A stretch of 43,090 nucleotides of DNA, taken from contig JARLHU010000218.1 in assembly GCA_031292095.1 (NCBI GenBank), forward strand, positions 1 through 43,090, in the 5' to 3' direction. A program made the position numbers and the translations under genes. The notes beneath the pieces were generated by a model. It made no database searches. It was not told the DNA's origin and was given only the letters and a program-made list of their open reading frames with translations. This document shows positions 24,668-32,836 of the stretch, piece by piece; the first letter of the stretch is position 1; every line of letters begins with the position of its first letter. Source of the DNA: Desulfosporosinus sp. GTDB taxonomy: Bacteria; Bacillota; Desulfitobacteriia; Desulfitobacteriales; Desulfitobacteriaceae.

Positions 24668-25882
24668 GTGCGTATTTTGATGCTGACTCAGTATTTTTAC
24701 CCAGAAAACGGAGCGGCGCAAGTTCGCCTGTTGGAAGTAGCCAAGGCCATAAAGGAGCATGGGCATGACATCGAAGTCGTGACTGCTTTTCCGAATTACC
24801 CATCCGGAGTGATTCCGGCGGAATACCAAGGTAAGTTTTTCATGAAGGATTCCCACGCTCAAATACCCATTTACCGGACTTGGATTTATCCAGTTCAAAG
24901 AGGTAAAATATGGAAGAGATTACTAAACTACTTTTCCTTTGTGTTTTCAGCCTTTTATGGGGTCGTAAAAGCAGGAAAAGCCGATTATATTTTCGTAGAG
25001 TCGCCACCCCTTTTCATCGGATTTACAGTGTTTTTTGCCAAGTGGGTGAAGGGTGCCAAAGTGATCTTAAATATCTCGGACCTCTGGCCTGAATCGGCGG
25101 TTTCCTTAGGTCTGGTAACAAATCGCTCTGTGATTGCCCTTACCGAAAGGTTAGAAAGGTCCATGTATAAAACAGCCTGGCGAATTTCCGCTCAGACGGA
25201 AGGAATTATAAAATCCTTAAAAGACCGAGGAATTCCGGAAACTAAGCTCGTTTTCCTGCCCAATGGAGTAAACCCCGATCTTTTTGCCCCGCAAGCGCCA
25301 GATAAGGCTCTCCAGCAGAAACTGAAGCTTAAGAATAAGTTTGTCATCCTCTATGCAGGAACTATGGGTTATGCCCATGGTTTGGAGGTAGCCTTACAAG
25401 CTGCCAAGAAATTAGAAAACGTAGCTCCAGAGGTTGTTTTTCTCCTCGTTGGGGACGGCTCTGAAAAACCGCGTCTCCAAACAATGGCTCAAGAATTACA
25501 GCTCGCTAATGTACGCTGGGTAGATTTCCAACCGATTACTGAAATGAAGCGTTACTATAGTTTAGCAAGTCTTACGCTCTCGACCCTGCGGCGTTATAAG
25601 CTTTCCGAAGGAGTGCGTCCTTCTAAGGTGTTTCCTGGCTTGGCTAGCGCCAAACCTCTGATCTATGTCGGAGAAGGGGAAGGGGCAAAAATCGTGGTCG
25701 ACAGTGGCGGGGGAATCGTCCTTCCGCCCGAGGAACCAGAACTCCTTGCCCAAGCCATTTTAGAACTTAAAAAGGATCCCGAGCGTTGTAGGAAAATGGG
25801 CAAGCTCGGACGGGAATTTGTGTCTCTGCATTATTCGTGGAGTTCGATTGTCGCTCGTTGGTTAGGAGACTTAGGCTTATAA
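24668..25882 (+). CDS. Glycosyltransferase, GT4-like, WbuB/WcaI subgroup
   Basis: A 404-residue GT-B enzyme. N-terminal LTQYFYPENGAAQVRLLEVA, then FVESPPLFIGF and LNISDLWPESAVSLG, fits the WbuB-type subgroup often involved in adding amino-deoxy sugars. The C-terminal nucleotide site contains RPSKVFPGLASAKPLIYVG with a Gly-rich DSGGGIVL. The GTG start follows AAGGAGACC by 7-8 bases. It is a candidate for using the products of the wbp or CapD branches, but this cannot be decided from sequence. Confidence 0.9.
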   Translation: MRILMLTQYFYPENGAAQVRLLEVAKAIKEHGHDIEVVTAFPNYPSGVIPAEYQGKFFMKDSHAQIPIYRTWIYPVQRGKIWKRLLNYFSFVFSAFYGVVKAGKADYIFVESPPLFIGFTVFFAKWVKGAKVILNISDLWPESAVSLGLVTNRSVIALTERLERSMYKTAWRISAQTEGIIKSLKDRGIPETKLVFLPNGVNPDLFAPQAPDKALQQKLKLKNKFVILYAGTMGYAHGLEVALQAAKKLENVAPEVVFLLVGDGSEKPRLQTMAQELQLANVRWVDFQPITEMKRYYSLASLTLSTLRRYKLSEGVRPSKVFPGLASAKPLIYVGEGEGAKIVVDSGGGIVLPPEEPELLAQAILELKKDPERCRKMGKLGREFVSLHYSWSSIVARWLGDLGL

Positions 25883-25950
25883 TCTAAACTGGCAATAAGC
25901 AATTTAATGTAATTTTGGGAAGATGGACTGAAGAAAGGGGGGAAACTGAA

Positions 25951-27036
25951 ATGCCAAAACTGTGTTTATTAGCGAATGCAGCCAGCCCACATACCCAGAA
26001 ATGGGCGATCGAGCTATCCCGGCGAGGATGGACAGTTGAGCTGATCAGTTTCCTACCTGCAAAAATCCCCAATATTCCGGTCCATGTTGTCCCAAAGGGC
26101 TTAGGCGGCAAGGTCGACTTCATCCTGCGCCTGCATTGGGTTGAGAAAAAAGTCCAGGAGTTACACCCTGATTTGCTGCATGCTCATTACGCCACCAGTT
26201 TCGGTTTTATTGGAGCCCTTTCCAGAGAACGTCCGTTTATTATCTCGGCCTGGGGAAGTGATATCTTTTCTTTCCCGAGAAAATCTATTTTCCATCGTCT
26301 CTTGCTCTCCTGGATTTTGGGAAAAGCAAACTTCCTGTGTTCAACGAGCGAAATCATGGCTAAGGAGATGTACCGCTATATCTCTAAAGATAGCAAGATT
26401 GAAGTTATTCCGTTTGGAGTGGATCTTGAGCAGTTTTCTCCCCCTAAGTTGAGAGAGGCTCCGTTGCAGAAACAAGTGGTTTTTGGAGTAGCTAAATACC
26501 TCCAGCCCATTTATGGGTTGGACTATTTGCTGAAAGCATTCGCCCGTGTGGAGTATTCTCACCCCGGTCGCACTTTATTAAAAATTGCAGGGGACGGACC
26601 CGAGCTGGGCCGCTTACAGAGCATGGCCGAAAGACTCGGGATTTCGGGTAAAGTTGAGTGGTTAGGGGAAGTGACGAATTCAGAAGTCGCAAGATTCTAC
26701 CAAGAACTTGATGTCGTTGTCGTCCCTTCACTGGAGGAAAGTTTTGGAGTGACGGCGGTAGAAGGATCTGCTTGTGGTCGTCCGATTATTGCCAGCCGTG
26801 TGGGGGGGTTGCCAGAGGTGGTTCTTGACGGGCAGACAGGAATCATGGTGGAGTCGCAGAATGTCGATAGTCTCGTCGCTGCCATGGAATATATGCTGGA
26901 AAATCCCCAAGAACGGGTGCGAATGGGCCTGGCCGGTCGGGAGTTCGTCCTGAAACATTACGATTTTCAAGATAATGTGACTCAGATGGAACAGGTTTAT
27001 AAAACCTTGATAAAGTCAAGGCTCATAGGTATATAA
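25951..27036 (+). CDS. Glycosyltransferase, GT4-like, paralogue of the one at 21097
   Basis: A 361-residue GT-B enzyme. DLLHAHYATSFGF and AWGSDIFSFP repeat blocks seen in the protein at 21097, and the C-terminal signature is VPSLEESFGVTAVEGSACG. A TTG at 25915 would add 12 residues, but AAAGGGGGG at 25934-25942 favours the ATG at 25951. The last codons and stop (IGI, TAA) lie in the start of a family 3 repeat (27027-27062), so the extreme C-terminus may have been altered by that repeat. Confidence 0.9.
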   Translation: MPKLCLLANAASPHTQKWAIELSRRGWTVELISFLPAKIPNIPVHVVPKGLGGKVDFILRLHWVEKKVQELHPDLLHAHYATSFGFIGALSRERPFIISAWGSDIFSFPRKSIFHRLLLSWILGKANFLCSTSEIMAKEMYRYISKDSKIEVIPFGVDLEQFSPPKLREAPLQKQVVFGVAKYLQPIYGLDYLLKAFARVEYSHPGRTLLKIAGDGPELGRLQSMAERLGISGKVEWLGEVTNSEVARFYQELDVVVVPSLEESFGVTAVEGSACGRPIIASRVGGLPEVVLDGQTGIMVESQNVDSLVAAMEYMLENPQERVRMGLAGREFVLKHYDFQDNVTQMEQVYKTLIKSRLIGI

Positions 27037-27107
27037 AAGGAAATAACAAGTCAAAGCTGCCAAAATAGATTGGCAGACTGACTGGTTATTTCCTTGAATG
27101 TGCCATA
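27027..27107. repeat. Two family 3 repeats head to head, forming a hairpin
   Basis: A minus-strand copy (27027-27062) and a plus-strand copy (27070-27107) face each other. GGAAATAACAAGTCAAAGCT on the left pairs with the GACTGGTTATTTCC side on the right, giving a stem of about 20 bp with few mismatches and a short AAATAGAT loop. No T-run follows. It separates the glycosyltransferase from the aminotransferase gene. Confidence 0.75.
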
Positions 27108-27129
27108 ATATAAAGGAGATGCATGCAAC

Positions 27130-28293
27130 GTGGTACGCAAAGAATTTTTAGCCTATGGGTTGCCTCTTATTGAAGAGGACGATATCGCGGAAGTGGTGGA
27201 CAGCCTTAAATCCAATTGGATCACGAAGGGACCAAAAACCAATGAGTTTGAGAAACAATTTGCAGAGTATATCGGAGTCAAACATGCAATCGCCGTGAAC
27301 TCCTGCACTGCTGCTTTACACCTTTCCCTGGTTGCGGCCGGGCTTGGCGCAGGGGACGAAGTGATTACCACTCCCATGACCTTTGCAGCCTCAGCGAACG
27401 TAATCATTCATACGGGAGCTACACCGATCTTCGCCGACATTGATCCAGTGACCATGAATATCGATGTCAACGAAATTCGTAAAAAAATAACCCCTCGTAC
27501 TAAGGCCATTATTCCAGTCCATATGGCCGGACATCCTTGTGAGCTGGATGAGATTATGGACCTCGCCCGGGAACACAATCTTTTTGTCCTAGAGGATGCG
27601 GCCCATGCTGTTTATACTCAGTACAAAGGAAAATTAATCGGCTCGAACGGCAATGCCACCGCATTTTCTTTCTATGCTACCAAAAATCTGGCGACTGGAG
27701 AAGGTGGCATGGTTACTACGAACGATGATACCCTAGCTGAGAAAATCAGAATCATGAGCTCACATGGTATGAGCCGGAACGCTTGGAATCGTTACACGGC
27801 GACAGGTTCCTGGTATTATGAAGTTCTCTATCCTGGTTTTAAATATAACATGACCGATATCCAAGCGGCGCTCGGGATAACTCAGCTGGCTAAACTGGAG
27901 CGTATGCAGGGAATCCGTTTAGAAATAGCCGAGCGCTTTAACGAAGAGTTCAGTAAAATGCCCGAACTGGAAATTCCAGTGACCAAAGATTATGCTCGTC
28001 ATGCTTGGCATTTGTATATCCTTAAGTTAAATTTGGAAAAACTATCCATAGACCGTGCCGAGTTTATCGAAGAATTAAAGAATGAACAAATAGGCACGAG
28101 CGTGCACTTTATTCCCCTACCAATGCATCCCTACTATAGAGATACGTTCGGGTTCAAGAAAGGGGATTTTCCACAAGCGGAAACGACCTTTGAACGGATT
28201 ATATCCTTGCCGCTTTACCCGAAGATGAGTAAGCAGGACACGGAAGATGTCATTGAGGCGGTGCAACGGATCGTTGGGCGTTTTCGCAAGTAG
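27130..28293 (+). CDS. DegT/DnrJ/EryC1 aminotransferase (C4-aminating type)
   Basis: A 387-residue PLP-dependent sugar aminotransferase. The PLP lysine is Lys185 in SFYATKNLATGEGGM, and the T-G-E-G-G context is typical of 4-keto-6-deoxy-sugar aminotransferases (PglE/PseC/perosamine synthetase type) rather than the WbpE type at 14016. NSCTAALHLSL and EDAAHAVYTQY are conserved family blocks. A likely substrate is the 4-keto sugar from the CapD-type dehydratase. No PglD-like acetyltransferase is adjacent. GTG start; AAAGGAG lies 11 bases upstream. Confidence 0.9.
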   Translation: MVRKEFLAYGLPLIEEDDIAEVVDSLKSNWITKGPKTNEFEKQFAEYIGVKHAIAVNSCTAALHLSLVAAGLGAGDEVITTPMTFAASANVIIHTGATPIFADIDPVTMNIDVNEIRKKITPRTKAIIPVHMAGHPCELDEIMDLAREHNLFVLEDAAHAVYTQYKGKLIGSNGNATAFSFYATKNLATGEGGMVTTNDDTLAEKIRIMSSHGMSRNAWNRYTATGSWYYEVLYPGFKYNMTDIQAALGITQLAKLERMQGIRLEIAERFNEEFSKMPELEIPVTKDYARHAWHLYILKLNLEKLSIDRAEFIEELKNEQIGTSVHFIPLPMHPYYRDTFGFKKGDFPQAETTFERIISLPLYPKMSKQDTEDVIEAVQRIVGRFRK

Positions 28294-28314
28294 GAACGGA
28301 AGGGAGAGAAACGG

Positions 28315-28971
28315 ATGGGACAGAAATCGGCGGTATCTGCGGAAAATGAAGAGTTTGAATATTCCCGGTGGCAACTTGTTCTGAAGCGGTTGCTGGATAT
28401 TGTAGTTGCCGCGATTCTGCTTGTGCTCCTCTCCCCGATCTGGTATGTGATTGTCCTCTGGATTCGCATGGACTCCCCGGGACCGGCAATATTTAAGCAA
28501 ACACGCGTGGGACTTCGAGGTAAGCCCTACACCATCTATAAGTTTCGGACGATGATTCAGAATGCAGATACGATAATGAAGGCAAGACTGGAAAAAGTGA
28601 CGGATTTGGAAAACTTTGTTTTTCAGGAGAAGGATGATCCCAGGATCACGCGCAGTGGGAGGTTTTTGCGTAAGACTAGTTTGGACGAACTGCCCCAGCT
28701 CCTGAATATTTTCAAAGGGAATATGAGTCTCGTCGGACCACGTCCAGAAGTTATGGATATCGTAAAACACTACACAGCGGAACAACGCCGACGTCACGAT
28801 GTCTTGCCAGGTGTGACCGGTTGGGCACAGGTGAACGGACGAGGGGAATTAACCTTGGGAGAAACCTTGGCCTATGATCTAGAATATGTCAGACGCTGGA
28901 GTTTTCGACTGGATCTCCTGATTCTTTGGAAAACCTTAGCGGTTGTCTTCTCAGGAAAAGGAGCCTACTGA
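28315..28971 (+). CDS. Undecaprenyl-phosphate sugar phosphotransferase (initiating, small monotopic type)
   Basis: A 218-residue sugar-1-phosphate transferase of the bacterial sugar transferase family (PF02397), the enzyme that places the first sugar on undecaprenyl phosphate. One N-terminal membrane segment (about residues 25-47) is followed by RMDSPGPAIFKQTRVG, YKFRTM, DELPQLLNIFKGNMSLVGPRPE and GVTGWAQVNGRG. It is the short PglC/EpsL-like form without the extra membrane domain of WbaP/WcaJ. By analogy the product of the dehydratase plus aminotransferase could be its sugar. Its 3' flank is directly duplicated (28973-29051 and 29140-29220). Confidence 0.93.
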   Translation: MGQKSAVSAENEEFEYSRWQLVLKRLLDIVVAAILLVLLSPIWYVIVLWIRMDSPGPAIFKQTRVGLRGKPYTIYKFRTMIQNADTIMKARLEKVTDLENFVFQEKDDPRITRSGRFLRKTSLDELPQLLNIFKGNMSLVGPRPEVMDIVKHYTAEQRRRHDVLPGVTGWAQVNGRGELTLGETLAYDLEYVRRWSFRLDLLILWKTLAVVFSGKGAY

Positions 28972-28972
28972 T

Positions 28973-29220
28973 CGCTCCATCCCATCTCATTCGTAGCGTT
29001 TCAGCTCGGTTTATTTATTGACAAGCCCCCTTTGGGGGAAATTGAGTCGCAACTTTGAGGGACGAGGGACGGTTCTGAGGGACGAGGGACGGTTCTCAGT
29101 TGCATAAACTGCATACTTGACTTGTAATGTGCTCCATTCCGCTCCATCTCATCTCATCTCATTCAGAGTTCCAGCTCGGTTTATTTATTGACAAGCCCCT
29201 TTGGGGGAAATTGAGTCGCT
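28973..29220 (+). repeat. 80 bp direct repeat flanking a family 1 repeat
   Basis: 28973-29051 and 29140-29220 are imperfect direct copies (both contain CAGCTCGGTTTATTTATTGA and GGGGGAAATTGAGTCGC). The first begins directly after the stop codon of the sugar transferase. Between them are two exact 20 bp units GAGGGACGAGGGACGGTTCT at 29057-29076 and 29077-29096, a variant family 1 core, bounded by CGCAACTTTGAG and CTCAGTTGCA. Confidence 0.85.
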
Positions 29221-29254
29221 ACATGGATAATTAGTTCGTTGGTTATGTTAGTGC

Positions 29255-29305
29255 AGATGCAACAAGAACCGTCCCCGATTGCACCCGATTGCACCCGTTT
29301 GCACG
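29255..29305 (-). repeat. Family 1 repeat directly upstream of dltC
   Basis: GATGCAACAAGAACCGTCCC followed by three short units ending in TTGCACC or TTGCACG. It ends 5 bases before the dltC Shine-Dalgarno (GAGGAGG), so it lies in any leader of the dlt transcript. Confidence 0.75.
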
Positions 29306-29320
29306 AGAGGAGGAAAAGAT

Positions 29321-29557
29321 ATGGTTAGAGAAAAAATTCTTGATATCCTAACAGATATTTGTGGTACGGATGAAATAAAACGCAACCCAGATCTCGAACT
29401 GTTCAAGAACGGGTTGTTAGATTCTTTTGGAATCATTGAATTATTTGTGGCTATTCATGAGCAGCTTGAGATTGAAGTGGCACCGACAGAAATGGAACGT
29501 GAGGAATGGGAAACTGCCAATAAAATTATTGCCTATCTTGAGGAGCGCAAGGCCTAA
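29321..29557 (+). CDS. dltC: D-alanyl carrier protein DltC
   Basis: A 78-residue carrier protein. The phosphopantetheine attachment serine is Ser35 in GLLDSFGIIEL, a DltC-type context. Helical, acidic and of normal length. DltA would load it with D-alanine, and DltB/DltD pass the alanyl group to a surface polymer. A longer frame from 29279 runs through the family 1 repeat, but GAGAGGAGG at 29306-29314 sets the ATG at 29321. The stop overlaps the dltD start as TAATG. Here dltC leads the cluster rather than following dltB as in the classical dltABCD order. Confidence 0.92.
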   Translation: MVREKILDILTDICGTDEIKRNPDLELFKNGLLDSFGIIELFVAIHEQLEIEVAPTEMEREEWETANKIIAYLEERKA

Positions 29558-30780
29558 TGATGATTCACCGCCGTTTCTGGCCCATGTTCATTGCTGGTCT
29601 TCTTTTTGTGCTAACGGTCTTGGAGATGGGTCCCATCACAAAGTGGGCAGTAACTCAGTTCTATTTAAGGGCGGGGGTTATCGAGCAGGTAGCAGGGTCG
29701 CAAAGCAACGAGGTGTTTAAAGGAACAATTCTGCAACAGCAGGGACTGGAAAGCCAGGATATTTTGCCGGTGTATGGGTCTTCGGAATTCTCGTCAGTTT
29801 CAGAGTTTCACCCATCGTACCTCTTTGCGGGCAGCCCTACCGGCTTTACGCCTTTTTTGATTGGGCACGGAGGGTGTCAGGATTTGATCCATGTACTGAA
29901 TGTGGCCTCACAGAGTCAAGCCTTGCGAGACAAAAAGGTGGTTGTAATTCTATCCTCTCAATGGTTTGTTCCGAAAGGGCTTGCTCCGGAGTATTTTGCT
30001 GAGAATTTTTCTGCCTTGCAAGCTTATCGTCTGCTTTTAAATAACCAATTAAGTGTGGCGACGAAGCAGCGGGTTGCCTCTCGTTTACTACAATTCTCTT
30101 ACGTTGCGGAAAATTATCCGTTATTAGCAAAATTATTGGCGCACTATGAGCAGACCGATGCGAAATCACGTGCCATTAACCTAATATACAGTCCACTCGG
30201 GCGCATAGAACTGGCCGCTCTTGAGGTGGAAGATGCTTTTAATAGTGTTAAACTATTAAAAATCATTAATGATAACAACCAAATTGATGCGCGTCAGGGT
30301 AAACTACCCGTCCCTAAACCGTTACCTTTAAAGTCCTGGACGGATTTAGCCTCTCAGGCCACGAGAGCCGGGCAGATGGCGGTAACTAATAACTCATTTG
30401 GGATTGAGGACTCGTATTATTTAGACTACATAAATAAAGATTTTGCCAACGATAAAGGGTCTGCCCAAAACGACAAACTCACAGCTTCGCTTGAATACCA
30501 GGATCTTCAGCTCCTGTTAGATGTTCTGAAACAAACGGGCGCTAAACCAATGTTTGTTATCGTCCCAATAAACGGACGTTGGGCTGATTACACGGGCTTT
30601 CCCCTCCTAGAACGGCAGAACTATTATCAGCGCGTTCACCAGATGGTCGCACAGCAGGGATTCCAAGTAGCAGACTTTTCCGGGCATGAATATGACCTTT
30701 ACTTTCTGAAGGATATTATGCATTTGGGCTGGAAAGGATGGGTGGATGTTGATGAAGCAATGGACCATTTCGTTCATTAA
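29557..30780 (+). CDS. dltD: D-alanyl transfer protein DltD
   Basis: A 407-residue single-pass membrane protein with its catalytic domain outside. An N-terminal helix (about residues 8-26) precedes a SGNH-like esterase fold. The nucleophile motif GSSE is at about 74-77 and the catalytic Asp/His pair is near the C-terminus in DIMHLGWKG. FTPFLIGHGGCQDL and VIVPINGRWADYTG are typical of DltD. It is thought to complete transfer of D-alanine to teichoic acid. The start overlaps the dltC stop. Its end overlaps dltX by 29 bases. A paralogue lies at 37203-38444. Confidence 0.92.
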   Translation: MMIHRRFWPMFIAGLLFVLTVLEMGPITKWAVTQFYLRAGVIEQVAGSQSNEVFKGTILQQQGLESQDILPVYGSSEFSSVSEFHPSYLFAGSPTGFTPFLIGHGGCQDLIHVLNVASQSQALRDKKVVVILSSQWFVPKGLAPEYFAENFSALQAYRLLLNNQLSVATKQRVASRLLQFSYVAENYPLLAKLLAHYEQTDAKSRAINLIYSPLGRIELAALEVEDAFNSVKLLKIINDNNQIDARQGKLPVPKPLPLKSWTDLASQATRAGQMAVTNNSFGIEDSYYLDYINKDFANDKGSAQNDKLTASLEYQDLQLLLDVLKQTGAKPMFVIVPINGRWADYTGFPLLERQNYYQRVHQMVAQQGFQVADFSGHEYDLYFLKDIMHLGWKGWVDVDEAMDHFVH

Positions 30781-30919
30781 GAGATCACTCGTGGGCAACG
30801 CCAACGCTCGTTTTATCGGCAGGGTCGCTTATTATTACCTCATCATGATGGGACTGTTTTACCTTTATCTGGTCCAAAAGCAGCATACGCCTGCCCCATT
30901 TATCTACAACAATTTCTAA
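30752..30919 (+). CDS. dltX: DltX, small membrane partner of the Dlt system
   Basis: A 55-codon gene overlapping the end of dltD in another frame. Translation gives a basic start (MKQWTISFIKRS), a central hydrophobic helix (AYYYLIMMGLFYLYLV) and a C-terminus ending in FIYNNF. DltX proteins are about 50 residues with one membrane helix and a conserved end close to F-I-Y-N-E-F, which this matches with one substitution. GGTGG at 30741-30745 is a plausible Shine-Dalgarno for the ATG. In classical operons dltX precedes dltA, as here. The C-terminal motif is thought to take part in carrying D-alanine across to the polymer. Confidence 0.85.
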   Translation: MKQWTISFIKRSLVGNANARFIGRVAYYYLIMMGLFYLYLVQKQHTPAPFIYNNF

Positions 30920-30954
30920 AGAAATTAGTGGATATAATAACGCAAGTCTAAGCG

Positions 30955-31106
30955 GAAGAAGGCAGCGGGAGAAGGCACGGTTCTTAGCGGGAAAAGGGAC
31001 GGTTCTTGAGTTGTATAGTGGGATAGATTAACGTAAGTGAGAAAACGCAAGTAGGATTATAAGAATGCAACGAAGAACCGTCCCCAGTTGCACAGTTGCA
31101 TTTTCC
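30955..31106. repeat. Family 1 repeats between dltX and dltA
   Basis: One variant pair in plus sense (GGCACGGTTCTTAGCGGG at 30970-30990 and GGGACGGTTCTTGAG at 30996-31010) and one in minus sense (TGCAACGAAGAACCGTCCCC at 31066-31085, closing with GTTGCA). It separates dltCDX from dltAB and ends about 15 bases before the dltA Shine-Dalgarno. Confidence 0.75.
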
Positions 31107-31129
31107 CACTTGCATTGGAGGGATTGACA

Positions 31130-32836
31130 ATGTTGATCGAAAAAATCAATGCCTGGGCTGAGCTTTGTCCTGAGCGCATAGCCCATCGGCATCGGGAACA
31201 AACGTTGACTTACGCCCAGCTAAAAACCTCATCCGATTCCATGGCGGCTTGGCTTTATGATGAAGGGGAGCGCGGAGAGATCCGGCGGGGTACCCCGATT
31301 GTCGTGTATGGGCACAAAGAATCTGAAATGCTCATCTGTTTTATCGGCTGCGTTAAAGCTGGATTTCCCTACATTCCCGTTGATTCTGCCACCCCTCCTG
31401 AACGGGTCCGGCAGATTATTGAGGTTTCCGGAGCATGGCTGGTGCTCTCGCCGCAGCGTGTGCCGCAAGATCTGGTTCAAACGGGGACGATGATCGTGGA
31501 CTCCTTAGTAATGGATCAAGAAGGAAACCTCCGTTGCCCGGGAGCGGATAATCTCAGCGAACTTTCGTTTCCTTCAACTGAGTTGCAAGTCCCTGAGCGC
31601 AACTTGAGAACCGTCCCCGCTTGCAACCAAGAACCGTCCCCAATTGCATCCCCTGAGCGCAACTCAAGAACCGTCCCCAGTTGCATCCAAGAAGATGAAG
31701 TCTACTACATAATCTATACCTCCGGTAGTACCGGCGTACCCAAAGGAGTTCAGATTACTCTCCGGGCTTTAGAGAGTTTTCTTAACTGGGTCAACCCAGC
31801 GTTCCAACCCGAAGCAAGCAACGAGGTCTTTCTCAATCAGGCTCCGTTTTCCTTTGATCTTTCAGTCATGGATTTATATATGTCCTTAAGCACGGGAGGG
31901 ACCCTTTGGAGTGTGGATAAGGACCAGATTGCCAATCCAAAGGAGCTCTTTGCCTCTTTTTACTCCTCCGAAATCAGCTACTGGGTATCAACCCCTTCCT
32001 TTGCGGAAGTTTGTTTGATGGATCCAAGTTTTAGGGATACCCTTCTGCCAAGGGTCAAGCGGTTTCTCTTCTGTGGAGAAATCTTGACACATGATTGCGC
32101 CGCCAAACTCATCCAGCGCTTTCCGGGGGCCAAAGTGGAAAACCTGTATGGGCCGACGGAGGCCACCGTGGCCGTAACCACCTTGACGATCACCCCAGAA
32201 ATTCTGAGTGCCTTTAATCCCCTTCCTGTAGGAGAGGTCAAACCCGATGCTTTGGTTTTGATCTGTGACACAGAGGAACTCACCGCTGGGATTGTCGCAG
32301 GAGGAGGGAGTTTGCCCTTCAGACCAGAGGTGCTTCCAGAAGGAAAACAAGGGGAGATGATTATCGCAGGCCCCAATGTCAGTGTCGGTTACCTAAATAA
32401 TCCGGAGCAGACGGAGAAGGCATTTTTCAGCTGGCAGGAAAGTGGCGTGACCTGGTTGGCCTATCGGACAGGAGATGCAGGGACGGTTAAGCAGGGCCTC
32501 CTTTTCTACCAGGGCAGGTTAGATTTTCAAGTTAAGCTCCATGGTTATCGGATTGAACTCGGAGAAATTGAGGAAAATCTCAGACAGCTCCAAGTGGTCG
32601 AGAATGCCGTAGTCCTGCCCATTGAACGCCGGGGGAAAATTGAATACTTGCAGGCTTTTATAACGACAAGTAAACCGGTGGAGGACGAGTTCACAGCAGT
32701 TCTTGCCCTTCGGGAGGGTTTGCGCCAACATCTTCCAGAATATATGATTCCGCGCCGCTTCAAGTTCCTGGACAAAATGCCGATGACCCCGAACGGTAAG
32801 GCAGATCGACGGGCTTTATTAGGAGCGCAGTCATGA
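31130..32836 (+). CDS. dltA: D-alanine--D-alanyl carrier protein ligase DltA, with repeat-derived insert
   Basis: An adenylate-forming enzyme that activates D-alanine and loads DltC. Visible motifs: YIIYTSGSTGVPKG (phosphate loop, about 193-206), NLYGPTEAT, YRTGD, LDFQVKLHGYRIELGEIEEN and the C-terminal lysine motif PNGKADRRAL. At 568 residues it is about 60 longer than usual DltA (about 505). Much of the excess is residues about 152-187, encoded in frame by family 1 repeats, just before the phosphate loop. A second extra stretch lies near 380-405 (Gly-rich). GGAGGG sets the ATG at 31130; a TTG at 31088 lies in a repeat. The stop overlaps dltB as ATGA. Confidence 0.9.
   Translation: MLIEKINAWAELCPERIAHRHREQTLTYAQLKTSSDSMAAWLYDEGERGEIRRGTPIVVYGHKESEMLICFIGCVKAGFPYIPVDSATPPERVRQIIEVSGAWLVLSPQRVPQDLVQTGTMIVDSLVMDQEGNLRCPGADNLSELSFPSTELQVPERNLRTVPACNQEPSPIASPERNSRTVPSCIQEDEVYYIIYTSGSTGVPKGVQITLRALESFLNWVNPAFQPEASNEVFLNQAPFSFDLSVMDLYMSLSTGGTLWSVDKDQIANPKELFASFYSSEISYWVSTPSFAEVCLMDPSFRDTLLPRVKRFLFCGEILTHDCAAKLIQRFPGAKVENLYGPTEATVAVTTLTITPEILSAFNPLPVGEVKPDALVLICDTEELTAGIVAGGGSLPFRPEVLPEGKQGEMIIAGPNVSVGYLNNPEQTEKAFFSWQESGVTWLAYRTGDAGTVKQGLLFYQGRLDFQVKLHGYRIELGEIEENLRQLQVVENAVVLPIERRGKIEYLQAFITTSKPVEDEFTAVLALREGLRQHLPEYMIPRRFKFLDKMPMTPNGKADRRALLGAQS
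31585..31692 (-). repeat. Family 1 repeats inside the dltA reading frame
   Basis: Three AGAACCGTCCCC cores at about 31607, 31630 and 31667, arranged as a 60 bp period (CCCTGAGCGCAACT at 31591 and again at 31651). Sixty bases equal 20 codons, so the frame is kept; the protein shows PERNLRTVPAC and PERNSRTVPSC twenty residues apart. No stop codon arises in this frame. Confidence 0.92.

Noticed and set aside
28117..28797. 226-codon minus-strand frame across the aminotransferase and sugar transferase genes
   Set aside because: It is antisense to two well-supported genes and is an effect of their codon use.
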